Source of the DNA: Syntrophaceae bacterium UBA2280
Lineage (GTDB): Bacteria; Desulfobacterota; Syntrophia; Syntrophales; Smithellaceae
Length of the DNA: 48,842 nucleotides
Direction of reading: 5' to 3'
Assembly: GCA_002347685.1 (NCBI GenBank)
Contig: DDWS01000016.1
Location: forward strand, 1-48,842
Made by a program: the position numbers and the translations under genes. The notes below the pieces were generated by a model, which made no database searches, was not told the origin of the DNA, and was given only the letters and a program-made list of their open reading frames with translations. Positions within the stretch are counted from its first letter, which is position 1. Each line of letters opens with the position of its first letter. Of the stretch, positions 1 to 8,502 are shown one piece after another.

Positions 1-327
1 TACACCAACCTTTGAGACACTACCTTTTTGTTTGTCAGTTTAGAAAATGTAGTCCCCACGAAAATCTTATGTGCTTGCAGGACATGTGTGTAAACTCTCT
101 TGGTGGTAAATTTGGGTTAAAATCACATTCCTTTGAGCAGCTAATCTGTTTCATTGGCTTGGTCTGTTTTCTGCCGCATATTCTGTTAGTTTATCTTGAG
201 TTCAAGCTGATATCAAGCCGTTATTATCGGGTGAGCATGGCTTGATAAGGGCAGGATATTGGGGAGATGGCGAGATGGCCAGGTGGGGAGGTGGGGAGGT
301 GGGGAGGTGGCCAGGTGGGGAGATGGG
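1..327. other. Left-end stretch without a supported gene
   Basis: This AT-rich end contains short open frames but none with a convincing ribosome-binding site or a recognisable protein. Its right-hand part is a purine-rich tandem repeat, listed separately, that runs up to the stop codon of the minus-strand glycosyltransferase gene. I see no tRNA or promoter that I would defend. Confidence 0.5.
261..327. repeat. Short G-rich tandem repeat next to the glycosyltransferase stop codon
   Basis: The stretch consists of imperfect copies of an 8-base unit of the type GGTGGGGA, interleaved with GAGATGGC and GGCCAGGT variants. It is strongly G-rich on the plus strand. It directly abuts the stop codon (328-330) of the minus-strand gene, so it lies in that gene's 3' untranslated region. 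Such low-complexity repeats can arise by slippage. No function can be read from it. Confidence 0.7.
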
Positions 328-1278
328 TTATAAATCGGAGAGGATTTCTTGAATGCTGCGCACACTGATGCTGTGCATGCATTTGAAGTGTCCCAACGGA
401 CATTTTGCCGCACCATGTAACGAGCAGGGCTGACAGTCCAGATCGGCACAAAGGATATGCGCATTGGGGTTTTGCGGGGCAAAACCGAGGCGCGGATGCG
501 TGGCTCCGAAGATGGCGATTTGCGGCTTCTGTAAAGCAGCGGCAAGGTGCATGGGCCCGCTGTCGGAGCTAATTACCCAATCGCAAGTCTCCAACAAGGA
601 CATTAGTTGTGCAAAGCTAAGCCTGGCACAAAGGTTTATGGCTTCGGTATCAATGCTCAGGCTTTGGCAAAGCGCAGCCTCAGAGGGAGCACCTAATATT
701 ATATATTGATAGCTATTAGGGCTTCCCTTGATAAGTTCTTTATAATATTCAGCCGGATAACGCTTTGTGTTGTGCGTAGCTCCAGGAAATAGGGCTATCC
801 TTTTCTCGGCTGACGGAAGAGCAGGAATATCGGGTTGAGAGGGCGGATACAGGCGGGGAGCTTCCAGTTTCACTCGCGGTTCGATTTTCTCCAGTGCGGT
901 TTTATAAAGGTCCAGGGTGCTGCTGATCCTTAGGTGCCTGTCTCCCCCCACTATCCGTTTCCGGATGGAGCGGGCTTTATGATACCCGAAGCTTTGTTTA
1001 CCCCTGGCGGCGATCCTAAGTAAGAATGTTGAGAGTTTGGCATGCAGATCGATAACGATATCGTATCGGGAGTTAAACAGCGCCAGATGCGCTTTAACAC
1101 TCTTTTCGTAGATAATGGGATTGAGCCCGCAACCCATCAGGGTTACGAGCTCTTCAAACTGGGGTTTTACTACAAAGTCGATCTGAGCCTGGGGGTTACG
1201 AGCTCTCAACCAAGCCGCAATCGGCTGGGTGAGAACGATATCGCCCAATGAACTAAGGCGCAGGATCAGGATTTTCAT
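328..1278 (-). CDS. Glycosyltransferase family 9 protein (LPS heptosyltransferase-like)
   Basis: This 316-residue protein matches the ADP-heptose:LPS heptosyltransferase (GT9) family, which adds heptose to the lipopolysaccharide inner core at the cytoplasmic face of the inner membrane. The N-terminus has the family pattern ILRLSSLGDIVLTQP. The C-terminal half has the nucleotide-sugar-binding motif SSDSGPMHLAAAL. A cysteine-rich segment near the C-terminus (CQPC, then CPLGHFKC) is common in WaaF-like members. The length is normal. Its ATG overlaps the alaS stop in an ATGA junction, so it is translationally coupled as the last gene of the recA-alaS operon. Whether it is WaaC-, WaaF- or WaaQ-like is not resolved. 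Confidence 0.88.
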   Translation of the reverse strand: MKILILRLSSLGDIVLTQPIAAWLRARNPQAQIDFVVKPQFEELVTLMGCGLNPIIYEKSVKAHLALFNSRYDIVIDLHAKLSTFLLRIAARGKQSFGYHKARSIRKRIVGGDRHLRISSTLDLYKTALEKIEPRVKLEAPRLYPPSQPDIPALPSAEKRIALFPGATHNTKRYPAEYYKELIKGSPNSYQYIILGAPSEAALCQSLSIDTEAINLCARLSFAQLMSLLETCDWVISSDSGPMHLAAALQKPQIAIFGATHPRLGFAPQNPNAHILCADLDCQPCSLHGAAKCPLGHFKCMHSISVRSIQEILSDL

Positions 1279-3875
1279 AGCTGGCTTTTGATTATCTCCG
1301 GAACGCGCAGGATGAGCTGCGCCAGATCTCCGGGATCGTCACAACCGGCCTGAGCACTATCCGGGCGTCCGCCACCTTTACCGCCCAAGAGAGACGCAAT
1401 GGCAGATACCAGTTTGCCGGCATTGAACTTGGGCAATAGAACTTTACCTACTACAACAAGTATGGCAAGCTTACCGCTTTTTTTGCAGAATATTACGGCG
1501 ATTTCATCACTCAGTTTTTCCCGCAGACTATCCGAAAAGGCTTTCAGGTCGCTGCCCTCGGGGAGCTCTTGGATGAAAAGCTTAAAATCCTGATAATCGA
1601 TCGCGGTAGTCAGCATATCCCCGATCATGGCAAGGCTGCGTTCTGCCAGCAATTGTTTGACCCGGTGCTCCAGGTCACTGATATGCTGTTTTTGCGCTTC
1701 AAGTTTTTGTTGCACCATGTTTACCGGGCAGGAAAGCAGTTCCGCGGCCGCGGCCAGGGAGCTCTGCAATTCGGCAACATAAGCCAGTGCGGCGCGTCCG
1801 GTGACCGCTTCGATTCTGCGGATACCGGCAGCAGTGGAGCCTTCTGAGCTGATCTTGAAGATACCCAGATCTCCGGTAGCAGAGGCATGAGTGCCACCAC
1901 AGAGCTCTTTGGAGAACTTGTCGATAGAGATCACGCGCACTTCATCGCTGTACTTTTCACCAAACAGTGCGGTGGCGCCGGCGGCTTTGGCTTCATCGAT
2001 GCTTTGGATGGCAGTAGTTACCTGCATGTTATCGCGAATAGCTTTGTTGACGATGGACTCCACGGTATCCCACTGCGAGCGGGAAAGGGCTTGGAAGTGG
2101 GTGAAATCGAAGCGCATATAGTCCGCATGCACCAGTGAGCCTTTCTGCTGCACGTGGTCGCCCAAAACAGAGCGCAATGCTTTATGCAGCAAGTGAGTAG
2201 CAGTGTGATTGCGGGCAATATCCCCACGGCGGGAGCTATCGATTTCAGCGGTCAGCATTTGGGACGAAACGGTTCCGCTGTTCAGCGTCGCATAGTGGAT
2301 ATAGGCATCATCGATTTTCTTGACATCGTGGACGATCAGTTCGCACTCGTCGTTATAAATTCTGCCGGTATCTGCCACCTGTCCCCCGCTTTCAGCATAG
2401 AAAGGGGTTTGGGAAAGCTGCAATGCCACCACCTGGTCGTCACTGATGCTGTAACGCTGGATATAAGCGCTATCCTGGTGTTTATCGTAGCCGGTGAAGA
2501 GGGTGGGTAACGCGGGACGGAATTCAATCCAGTCCTGATCCACGCCGCTACCGCCGAATTTTGAGGCTTTGCGGGCGCGCATGCGTTGGGCTTCCATCTC
2601 GTCTTCAAAGCCGCGATGATCTATCTTGAAGCCTTTTTCTTCTGCCAGCATCATGGTCAGATCCAGGGGGAAACCGTATGTATCATAGAGCATGAAGGCG
2701 TCTTTACCACCGATCAGATTGCCGTCCAGACGGGCGCAAATCTCATCGAACTTCGTCAGCCCCGTATCCAGGGTCTTGTTAAACCGATCTTCTTCAGCCT
2801 TGATCACCATCTTGATATAGGCTTCCTTGCCGGCGAGTTCCGAGAAATGGTGCCCCATAATACTGACCACAGTATCCACCAGGCTGAAAAGGAAAGGCTC
2901 GGCAAAGCCCAAAATGCGGCCATGACGAGCGGCGCGGCGCAGGATGCGGCGCAATACGTAACCCCGGCCTTCGTTTGAGGGGAATCCGCCATCCGCCAGA
3001 GCAAAACACAAACAGCGGATGTGGTCGGCAATCACCCGGTGACTCATGCCGCTTTCCTGAGTGTAAGGAACTTTGGAGAGCTCGGCAATGCGCTCGATGA
3101 TGGGCATAAACAAGTCTGTTTCGTAGTTGCTGTCCTTATCCTGTAACACCTGAGCAATGCGTTCCAAGCCGGCACCGGTATCCACAAAGCGGTTTTTCAG
3201 GGGGCTGAGGGAGCGGTCTTCTTCACGGTTGTATTGGATAAATACCAGATTCCAGAGCTCGATGTAGCGGCTGCAGTCGCCATTCACGGCGCAAATGTGG
3301 CCTTCCACGCCCTGTTTCTCACAGTGGGCAGGACCGCGGTCGATATGTATCTCGGAGCAGGGACCGCAGGGGCCGGTATCCCCCATCTCCCAGAAATTGT
3401 CCTTATCGCCATGATAAGTGATGTGTTCGGGCTTGATATCCGTAAGCTGCTGCCAGAGCTGCATCGCTTCGTGGTCGCTATCGTGAACCGTGGCATGCAG
3501 CAAAGTTTTATCCAGCTTCCAGGTTTCTGTCAGCAGTTCCCAAGCCCAGGTGATGGCATCCCGCTTGTAGTAATCTCCAAAGCTCCAATTGCCCAGCATT
3601 TCGAAGAAAGTGTGATGATAGCCGTCCTTGCCCACTTCTTCCAGATCGTTGTGCTTGCCGCCGGCGCGAGCGCATTTCTGGCAGGAGACGGCCCGCGTGT
3701 AGCCGCGGTTTTCCAGGCCTAAAAAAGCGTTTTTAAACTGAACCATGCCCGCGTTGGTGAAAAGGAGTGTGGGGTCGTCTTTGGGAATGAGCGACGAGCT
3801 GGTCACCCGTGTGTGTCCCTTGCCTTCAAAAAACTTGATAAAACCTTCCCGTATCGCGTCACCCGTTTTCAACAT
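1275..3875 (-). CDS. alaS: Alanyl-tRNA synthetase
   Basis: This 866-residue protein charges tRNA-Ala with alanine in the cytoplasm and edits mischarged Ser/Gly. The class II catalytic domain is at the N-terminus (DPTLLFTNAGMVQFK), followed by the editing domain with zinc motifs HTATH and CGGTH, and a C-terminal DHHA1-like domain ending with GGKGGGRPD. The length is normal. The start is supported by GGAGG 8 bases upstream, inside recX, which it overlaps by 17 bases. Several segments, such as GNWSFGDYYKRDA and GVEGHICAVNGDCSRYIELWN, resemble the AlaS form I associate with Cloacimonadota/Bacteroidota more than the usual deltaproteobacterial form. This suggests gene replacement by transfer, although the operon position is the classical one. 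Confidence 0.97.
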   Translation of the reverse strand: MLKTGDAIREGFIKFFEGKGHTRVTSSSLIPKDDPTLLFTNAGMVQFKNAFLGLENRGYTRAVSCQKCARAGGKHNDLEEVGKDGYHHTFFEMLGNWSFGDYYKRDAITWAWELLTETWKLDKTLLHATVHDSDHEAMQLWQQLTDIKPEHITYHGDKDNFWEMGDTGPCGPCSEIHIDRGPAHCEKQGVEGHICAVNGDCSRYIELWNLVFIQYNREEDRSLSPLKNRFVDTGAGLERIAQVLQDKDSNYETDLFMPIIERIAELSKVPYTQESGMSHRVIADHIRCLCFALADGGFPSNEGRGYVLRRILRRAARHGRILGFAEPFLFSLVDTVVSIMGHHFSELAGKEAYIKMVIKAEEDRFNKTLDTGLTKFDEICARLDGNLIGGKDAFMLYDTYGFPLDLTMMLAEEKGFKIDHRGFEDEMEAQRMRARKASKFGGSGVDQDWIEFRPALPTLFTGYDKHQDSAYIQRYSISDDQVVALQLSQTPFYAESGGQVADTGRIYNDECELIVHDVKKIDDAYIHYATLNSGTVSSQMLTAEIDSSRRGDIARNHTATHLLHKALRSVLGDHVQQKGSLVHADYMRFDFTHFQALSRSQWDTVESIVNKAIRDNMQVTTAIQSIDEAKAAGATALFGEKYSDEVRVISIDKFSKELCGGTHASATGDLGIFKISSEGSTAAGIRRIEAVTGRAALAYVAELQSSLAAAAELLSCPVNMVQQKLEAQKQHISDLEHRVKQLLAERSLAMIGDMLTTAIDYQDFKLFIQELPEGSDLKAFSDSLREKLSDEIAVIFCKKSGKLAILVVVGKVLLPKFNAGKLVSAIASLLGGKGGGRPDSAQAGCDDPGDLAQLILRVPEIIKSQL

Positions 3876-4353
3876 CGAAATGATCCTCCGCTTTGCTTCC
3901 CAGTTGATTTAATATCAGGCCCGGCGGGAAACCCCGTCCCATCAGGCTTTGAAAGATTCTTTGTTTGTCCTTGATCTCAAAAGCGGCCTTGTTACTTTTG
4001 ACCATCTTTTTTTTGATTAAAAGGGCAATGGCTTGTTCTTCCGGCATTTCCTGCCGCGCGGCCGCTATGGCGTCGTCGATCAACAGGGGGTGGATGCCTT
4101 TTTCCTGGAGGCTGATGGTAATTTTTCGATTGCCCCAAAGCTTGTTGATCGCCAGGTTGCGCGCCCATTGAATGGCAAAGGACACGTCGTTGAGATACTT
4201 CAAATCGTTGAGTTTTTCCAGCACTTCTTTGACGACCTCTGCGGGAAAATGTTTTTCCCGCAGCTTTCTTTCCAGCTCACGTTCCGAATGTGGTCGCATC
4301 GACAAAAGACGGTAGGCTTTTTGTTTGGCTGCCGCCAGGTCTAAAACTTTCAC
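3859..4353 (-). CDS. recX: Regulatory protein RecX
   Basis: RecX binds RecA filaments and inhibits recombinase and coprotease activity. The protein is made of three-helix repeats typical of the family, with SERELERKLREKHF in the first repeat and LNDVSFAIQWARN and GNRKITISLQEKGI following. I place the start at the GTG at 4353 (164 residues), one base after the recA stop and behind GGAAGAG within the recA end. The longer frame would overlap recA by 56 bases. The 3' end overlaps alaS. The direct coupling to recA is the usual arrangement and makes RecX dosage follow RecA. Confidence 0.92.
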   Translation of the reverse strand: MKVLDLAAAKQKAYRLLSMRPHSERELERKLREKHFPAEVVKEVLEKLNDLKYLNDVSFAIQWARNLAINKLWGNRKITISLQEKGIHPLLIDDAIAAARQEMPEEQAIALLIKKKMVKSNKAAFEIKDKQRIFQSLMGRGFPPGLILNQLGSKAEDHFDVENG

Positions 4354-4354
4354 A

Positions 4355-5371
4355 TTACTCTTCCAGGTCTTTGACCACGATGCCCAGTTTGGTTCGGACA
4401 TCATTTTCAATGGCTGTCATGATGTCCGGGTTGTCTTTGAGGAAAACGCGGGAATTGTCGCGCCCCTGACCCAGCCGGTCTCCCTTGTAGGAATACCACG
4501 CGCCGCTTTTCTCAACAATGCCGTTTTCCGCGCCCAGATCCAGCACGTCGCCTTCGCGCGAGATGCCTTCACCGAAAATAATGTCGAACTCCGCTTCGCG
4601 GAATGGCGGGGCCATCTTGTTTTTGACGACTTTGACTTTCGTCCGAAAACCGATGACATCCTGACCGTTTTTGATCGAGGTCATCTTGCGGATGTCGAGG
4701 CGCTGAGAGGAGTAGAATTTCAAGGCGTTGCCGCCGGTGGTCGTCTCCGGATTGCCGAAGAAAACGCCGATTTTCATTCGCAGCTGGTTGATGAAGATCA
4801 CGGTGGTTTTGGATTTGCTGATCGAGCCGGTCAGCTTGCGCAGCGCCTGCGACATCAACCGGGCCTGAAGGCCCATCTGGGCGTCGCCCATTTCGCCTTC
4901 GAGCTCCGCCTTGGGCACCAACGCCGCCACGGAATCCACCACCAGCACATCGAGGGCGCCGCTGCGCACAAGCGTTTCGGCGATTTCGAGGGCCTGCTCG
5001 CCCGTGTCCGGCTGAGAGATCAGAAGCTCGTCGGTATTGACGCCGATATTCTTGGCATAGGTGACATCCAGGGCGTGTTCCGCGTCGATGTAAGCCGCGA
5101 TGCCGTTTTTCTTTTGCGCTTCGGAAACGATGTGCAGCGCCAGAGTGGTTTTTCCGCCGGATTCCGGTCCGTAGATCTCAATCACGCGGCCGCGGGGCAC
5201 ACCAAACGTTCCCAGCGCGATATCGAGGCTCAGCGAGCCTGTTGAGATGGCCGGTACATCCGCCACGCGCTCGGAGCTGCCCAGTTTCATAATCGATCCC
5301 TTACCGAACTGCCTTTCGATCTGCGTGATGGCCAAATCCACGGCTTTCGTTCTGTCCATATCTGCGCACAT
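4355..5371 (-). CDS. recA: Recombinase A
   Basis: This 338-residue protein is the ATP-dependent strand-exchange recombinase and the coprotease that triggers LexA self-cleavage. It shows Walker A GPESGGKTT at residues 68-76 (E. coli has GPESSGKTT), Walker B-type LDVLVVDSVAAL, the loop L2 region FINQLRMKIGV, and ETTTGGNALKFY. The length is normal and no intein is present. AAGGAGG lies about 10 bases before the chosen ATG. An in-frame ATG four codons downstream is less well placed. It is followed by recX with a 1-base gap. It has its own likely promoter in the short gap behind thpR and is also downstream of the operon promoter at 7861-7888. Confidence 0.98.
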   Translation of the reverse strand: MCADMDRTKAVDLAITQIERQFGKGSIMKLGSSERVADVPAISTGSLSLDIALGTFGVPRGRVIEIYGPESGGKTTLALHIVSEAQKKNGIAAYIDAEHALDVTYAKNIGVNTDELLISQPDTGEQALEIAETLVRSGALDVLVVDSVAALVPKAELEGEMGDAQMGLQARLMSQALRKLTGSISKSKTTVIFINQLRMKIGVFFGNPETTTGGNALKFYSSQRLDIRKMTSIKNGQDVIGFRTKVKVVKNKMAPPFREAEFDIIFGEGISREGDVLDLGAENGIVEKSGAWYSYKGDRLGQGRDNSRVFLKDNPDIMTAIENDVRTKLGIVVKDLEE

Positions 5372-5395
5372 ATACTCATAACCTCCTTCAATTTT

Positions 5396-5425
5396 TTTAT
5401 ACTATTAAATCAACCACAATGTCAT
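5396..5425 (-). promoter_or_regulatory. Probable internal recA promoter
   Basis: Reading the minus strand, ATGACA (5425-5420) and TATAAA (5401-5396) are separated by 18 bases and lie about 25 bases before the recA ribosome-binding site. This sigma70-like pair would let recA be transcribed independently of pgpA-cinA-thpR. No GAAC-N4-GTTC palindrome is visible here, unlike at the operon head. Confidence 0.5.
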
Positions 5426-6012
5426 GAACATCCTGCCAGCGGGAAAGCCGCCAACTTGCTGTACACCGCCCCCTGCGGACTCAGACGGCTCTGAAACAAA
5501 ATCAGCTCCCGGACGACGAATTCTCCGGCTTGAAAGTGATTGTGCCTTCCCAGAACCGGGCTGATACCGCCGATTGCCTGCAGGGTCTTAATCCGCGCCA
5601 GCGTCAGATGCGGTTTATACGGCCGGTGATCGCGCGCAAAACCTATCGCCTCGAAATCCTCGTCGAGCGCGGCTTGCAGTGCTGTTATTTCCCCGATGTG
5701 GCCGGCAATGTTCGACCAAAGTACGCGGGGTTTGTGGCTGTCGGGAAACACACCCAGCTTTTCGACAGTCAGTGAAAAGGGAGTGAACCGCGTAGCGTGC
5801 TTTTCAACGACTAAACGGATGTTTTCCACGTCCGCCGCGCTGATATTGTCGAAAAATTTCAGTGTCAGATGCTGGCCGCCGGTTTTTGTCCAGCTGATCC
5901 GGCCCGCGATTTCCCGCTGGAGCTTCTCCTGCTCGCGCGCAATCGCCTGAAGCACTTGCCCGGAGGGCTCAATGGCCAGAAACGCGCGAATATCTTTTGA
6001 TTCATTCGTCAT
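5422..6012 (-). CDS. thpR: RNA 2',3'-cyclic phosphodiesterase (2H family, LigT/ThpR)
   Basis: This 196-residue protein belongs to the 2H phosphoesterase family, whose bacterial ThpR members hydrolyse 2',3'-cyclic phosphates on RNA ends and can join 2'-5' linkages in vitro. Both catalytic HxTx motifs are present: HLTL at residue 48 and HLTL at residue 135. The length is normal. Its start overlaps the end of cinA by 11 bases. The cinA-thpR-recA order is common in Deltaproteobacteria and Firmicutes, though the functional link is unclear. Confidence 0.93.
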   Translation of the reverse strand: MTNESKDIRAFLAIEPSGQVLQAIAREQEKLQREIAGRISWTKTGGQHLTLKFFDNISAADVENIRLVVEKHATRFTPFSLTVEKLGVFPDSHKPRVLWSNIAGHIGEITALQAALDEDFEAIGFARDHRPYKPHLTLARIKTLQAIGGISPVLGRHNHFQAGEFVVRELILFQSRLSPQGAVYSKLAAFPLAGCS

Positions 6013-7261
6013 GCTGTGTTTTTCCCTGTAAGTACTGATGGAGCATCATCAGGGCCGCTTCGGTGGAGACTTGTTTGTTTCTTATGCGGTCCCAGCGAAA
6101 CGCAAAATGCCGGCAAATCGTGCGGTTTGTGTCGGCCAGCGCCACGTAAACCGTTCCGACCGGCTTTTCAGGGCTTCCGCCGGTGGGCCCCGCGATGCCG
6201 GTAGATGAAAGACCCAGATCGGTCCCCGCGAGTTTCCGCACGCCTTCAGCCATGCGCCTTGCCGTTTCCTTACTTACCGCGCCGTGTTTTTCGATGATGT
6301 CCGAAGGGACTCCCAGCAGTTGAATTTTGGATTCATTGCTGTAAGTCACCAGCCCCCGCTCAAAATAGACGGAGCTGCCGGAAATGTCGGTGAGGCGATT
6401 GGCAATCAGGCCGCCCGTGCAGGATTCCGCGACGGAAAGGGTCAGTTTTTTTTCAGCGAGTGACGCTCCTATCATTTCTTCAAGTCCGCTCTCGCCGTAT
6501 GAGAAAATGCAATCCCCAAGGCGTGCGCTGACCTCATCTACGGCCTTTTGCAGATTTTTTTGAGCCTGCGCCGCATCCGGATCACTCGCGATCAGGACAA
6601 CATGATTTTCAGGAAAGACAGGATAAAACCCCACGCTTACGCCGAGGGCGCCGAAATGGATGTCCGCCAGTCTTTCATCGACGGCCGCCTCCGAAAGGCC
6701 GAACGTCTTGATGGTCTGCTTTGTTGTGTGCGCCACGGCCTGCGGGAAGTACCGGTGCAAAACAGGCAAAACCCCTTCGGGCAGCATCCTGCGGGTTTCA
6801 GACGGAACTCCGGGAATAACAAAAACCAGTTTATTCTTCACTGGCAGCGCAAACCCGGCGGCGGAACCGACGGGATTGGCAATGACTTGTGCCCCCTGCG
6901 GAAACATTGCCTGCTTGGCGTTGTTATCCGTCCAGCGCAAATGATATCTGGCAAATTTTTCCTTCAGATCGGTTAAAACCGCGTCATTCATGAGGAGCGG
7001 CAGGCCGAAGGCTTTGGCCACGGCGGCCGTTGTGATGTCATCGGCTGTCGGCCCCAGGCCGCCGGTGCAGATCACCGCGTCGGTGAAGGTCAGAAGGTAG
7101 TGCAGCCGGGTTTTAATCGTGTCGAAATCGTCTCCGACGGACATCATGATTTCAACCGGCCAACCCCGGAGATTCATCTCGCGCGCGATAAATGAAGAAT
7201 TCGTGTCGGCGATGCGCCCGTTGATTAATTCGTTGCCAATGGTCAAAATGCCGATTTTCAT
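6002..7261 (-). CDS. cinA: CinA family protein (competence/damage-inducible; nicotinamide-nucleotide amidase domain)
   Basis: This 419-residue protein has the two-domain CinA architecture. The N-terminal MoaB/MogA-like domain has the motifs TIGNELINGRI and CTGGLGPTADD. The C-terminal PncC-like domain has VAESCTGGLI and STGIAGPTGGSPEKPVG. The C-terminal domain deamidates nicotinamide mononucleotide to nicotinic acid mononucleotide in NAD salvage, and the N-terminal domain can act as an ADP-ribose pyrophosphatase. The length is normal. Start and stop overlap the neighbours (ATGA with pgpA, 11 bases with thpR), which indicates translational coupling. Association with recA fits the old damage-inducible designation. 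Confidence 0.95.
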   Translation of the reverse strand: MKIGILTIGNELINGRIADTNSSFIAREMNLRGWPVEIMMSVGDDFDTIKTRLHYLLTFTDAVICTGGLGPTADDITTAAVAKAFGLPLLMNDAVLTDLKEKFARYHLRWTDNNAKQAMFPQGAQVIANPVGSAAGFALPVKNKLVFVIPGVPSETRRMLPEGVLPVLHRYFPQAVAHTTKQTIKTFGLSEAAVDERLADIHFGALGVSVGFYPVFPENHVVLIASDPDAAQAQKNLQKAVDEVSARLGDCIFSYGESGLEEMIGASLAEKKLTLSVAESCTGGLIANRLTDISGSSVYFERGLVTYSNESKIQLLGVPSDIIEKHGAVSKETARRMAEGVRKLAGTDLGLSSTGIAGPTGGSPEKPVGTVYVALADTNRTICRHFAFRWDRIRNKQVSTEAALMMLHQYLQGKTQHDE

Positions 7262-7725
7262 AATACACCTGTCAAGGTCAGTAATAGTAAAATTAATCCG
7301 GCATAAGCGCCTGCGCCGAGATCGTCGGCCACCACGCCCCAGCCGCCTTTCAGATTCTGGAGACGATTGACCGGAAAGGGTTTCCAGATATCAAACATCC
7401 TGAAAAGTACAAACGCAAACAACAGATGCAGACCGGTAACCGCCACCGGCAGCATCGCAACCTGAAAGCCCGCGATTTCGTCGATCACAATGCGCTGATC
7501 ATCTTTTTTTCCGTAAATCGCTTCCGCCTGATGCGAAACATAAATGGAAGCCGCCGCTATCGCAAGCACAAAGGCCAGGCGAAGAATCCAGGGCAGGGGA
7601 TAGGAAATCAGACAAACCAAAACCCCGACCAGTGTTCCTGCCGTTCCCGGTGCGACGGGTGACAGACCGGCGCCAAAGCCCGTTGCCAGTATCTTGATCA
7701 GCTTGCCTTTTTGCGTGGCCGTCAC
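7258..7725 (-). CDS. pgpA: Phosphatidylglycerophosphatase A
   Basis: PgpA dephosphorylates phosphatidylglycerophosphate to phosphatidylglycerol in the inner membrane. The protein has the motifs GFGAGLSPVAPGTAGTL near the N-terminus, DEIAGFQVAM in the centre and FRMFDIWKPFP, then GGWGVVADDLGAG, all characteristic of the family. It has about four membrane segments. I place the start at the GTG at 7725 (155 residues) because AAGGA lies 6 bases upstream. The frame remains open to a TTG at 7743. It is the first gene of the operon, and its stop overlaps the cinA start. Confidence 0.92.
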   Translation of the reverse strand: MTATQKGKLIKILATGFGAGLSPVAPGTAGTLVGVLVCLISYPLPWILRLAFVLAIAAASIYVSHQAEAIYGKKDDQRIVIDEIAGFQVAMLPVAVTGLHLLFAFVLFRMFDIWKPFPVNRLQNLKGGWGVVADDLGAGAYAGLILLLLTLTGVL

Positions 7726-7849
7726 ACAGGATCCTTTAAACAATATGATTTATTATCAAGGAGTTAGATTTTAGAAAGCTAGCCTCTTTTATATCGCATG
7801 TCAAACACTTTGAAGGCATTTTCCAAAAATAATCATCCTTGCTTCACAT

Positions 7850-7863
7850 AGAACGTTCGTTCT
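7850..7863. promoter_or_regulatory. LexA-like operator (GAAC-N4-GTTC palindrome)
   Basis: The sequence reads AGAACGTTCGTTCT, an inverted repeat of AGAACG with a 2-base centre. The core GAAC-N4-GTTC (7851-7862) fits the SOS-box type known from Gram-positive bacteria and some other phyla. It covers the -10 end of the operon promoter. Because recA and recX lie in this operon, LexA control is a reasonable inference. It could also act on mobB, which is transcribed divergently. No lexA gene is in the window. Confidence 0.5.
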
Positions 7864-7888
7864 ATATCATATCCCGCAGGGATGTCAA
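7861..7888 (-). promoter_or_regulatory. Promoter of the pgpA-cinA-thpR-recA-recX-alaS operon
   Basis: On the minus strand a consensus -35 box TTGACA (7888-7883) is followed after 16 bases by TATAGA (7866-7861). It lies about 135 bases before pgpA. The -10 box overlaps the palindrome at 7850-7863, an arrangement expected for repression by occlusion. A second weaker pair (TTGACA at 7804-7799, TAGCTT at 7781-7776, spacing 17) lies closer to pgpA. Confidence 0.6.
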
Positions 7889-7976
7889 GCGATCTGTGAA
7901 GCCATGAATCTAAAAATTGGCATGAATTTCATTATATGTTATGAAAATAGAGAAAACAGAATAGCACAGGGAAAAT

Positions 7977-8483
7977 ATGACCATACCCATCATATCCATT
8001 GTCGGAAAATCCAACTCCGGTAAAACAACGCTCCTGGAAAAGCTTATCGGTGAGCTAACCGGTCGCGGTTGGCGGGTCGCCACCATCAAGCATAACAAGC
8101 ACGGTTTCAACATCGACCACGAAGGCAAGGACAGTTACCGGCATAAAAAAGCGGGCGCGCAGATTACGGTGGTGTCGTCGCCGCATCAGATCGCGCTGGT
8201 TTCCGATGTGGATCACGACCATTCCTTTGATGAAATCCGCGACCGGTTCATCTCCGGCGTCGATATTATTTTGACGGAAGGATTCAAGGTGAATGACTAC
8301 CCCAAGATTGAAGTTTACCGAGCCGAACTCAAAAGGGATCTGATCAGCAAAAAAGAAGACGGCCTGATCGCGGTGGCCGCCGACGTAAGACTCGATATGG
8401 ATGTGCCCTGCTTTGATATAAATGATGCAGTCAGTATAACCGATTTTATTGAAAAAAATTTCCTTGATCAGTCTATTGCGTAA
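7977..8483 (+). CDS. mobB: Molybdopterin-guanine dinucleotide biosynthesis protein B
   Basis: MobB is a small GTP-binding protein that assists MobA in attaching GMP to molybdopterin, giving the cofactor used by formate dehydrogenases and related enzymes. The 168-residue protein has a P-loop GKSNSGKTT at residues 10-18, the TIKHNKHGFNIDHEGKDSYRH region typical of MobB, and DIILTEGFK. The length is normal. It stands alone between the divergent pgpA operon and the convergent thrC. Together with the Sec-type selD it fits a genome using molybdenum selenoenzymes. Confidence 0.93.
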   Translation: MTIPIISIVGKSNSGKTTLLEKLIGELTGRGWRVATIKHNKHGFNIDHEGKDSYRHKKAGAQITVVSSPHQIALVSDVDHDHSFDEIRDRFISGVDIILTEGFKVNDYPKIEVYRAELKRDLISKKEDGLIAVAADVRLDMDVPCFDINDAVSITDFIEKNFLDQSIA

Positions 8484-8502
8484 ACGGTCTGACAGATGTC
8501 GC

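Noticed and set aside
261..327. Possible CRISPR or origin iterons
   Set aside because: The units are about 8 bases, contiguous and degenerate; there are no spacers and no cas or replication genes nearby.
4325..5245. 306-codon frame on the plus strand
   Set aside because: It is antisense to recA; the His/Asp/Arg-rich sequence is a codon-bias shadow.
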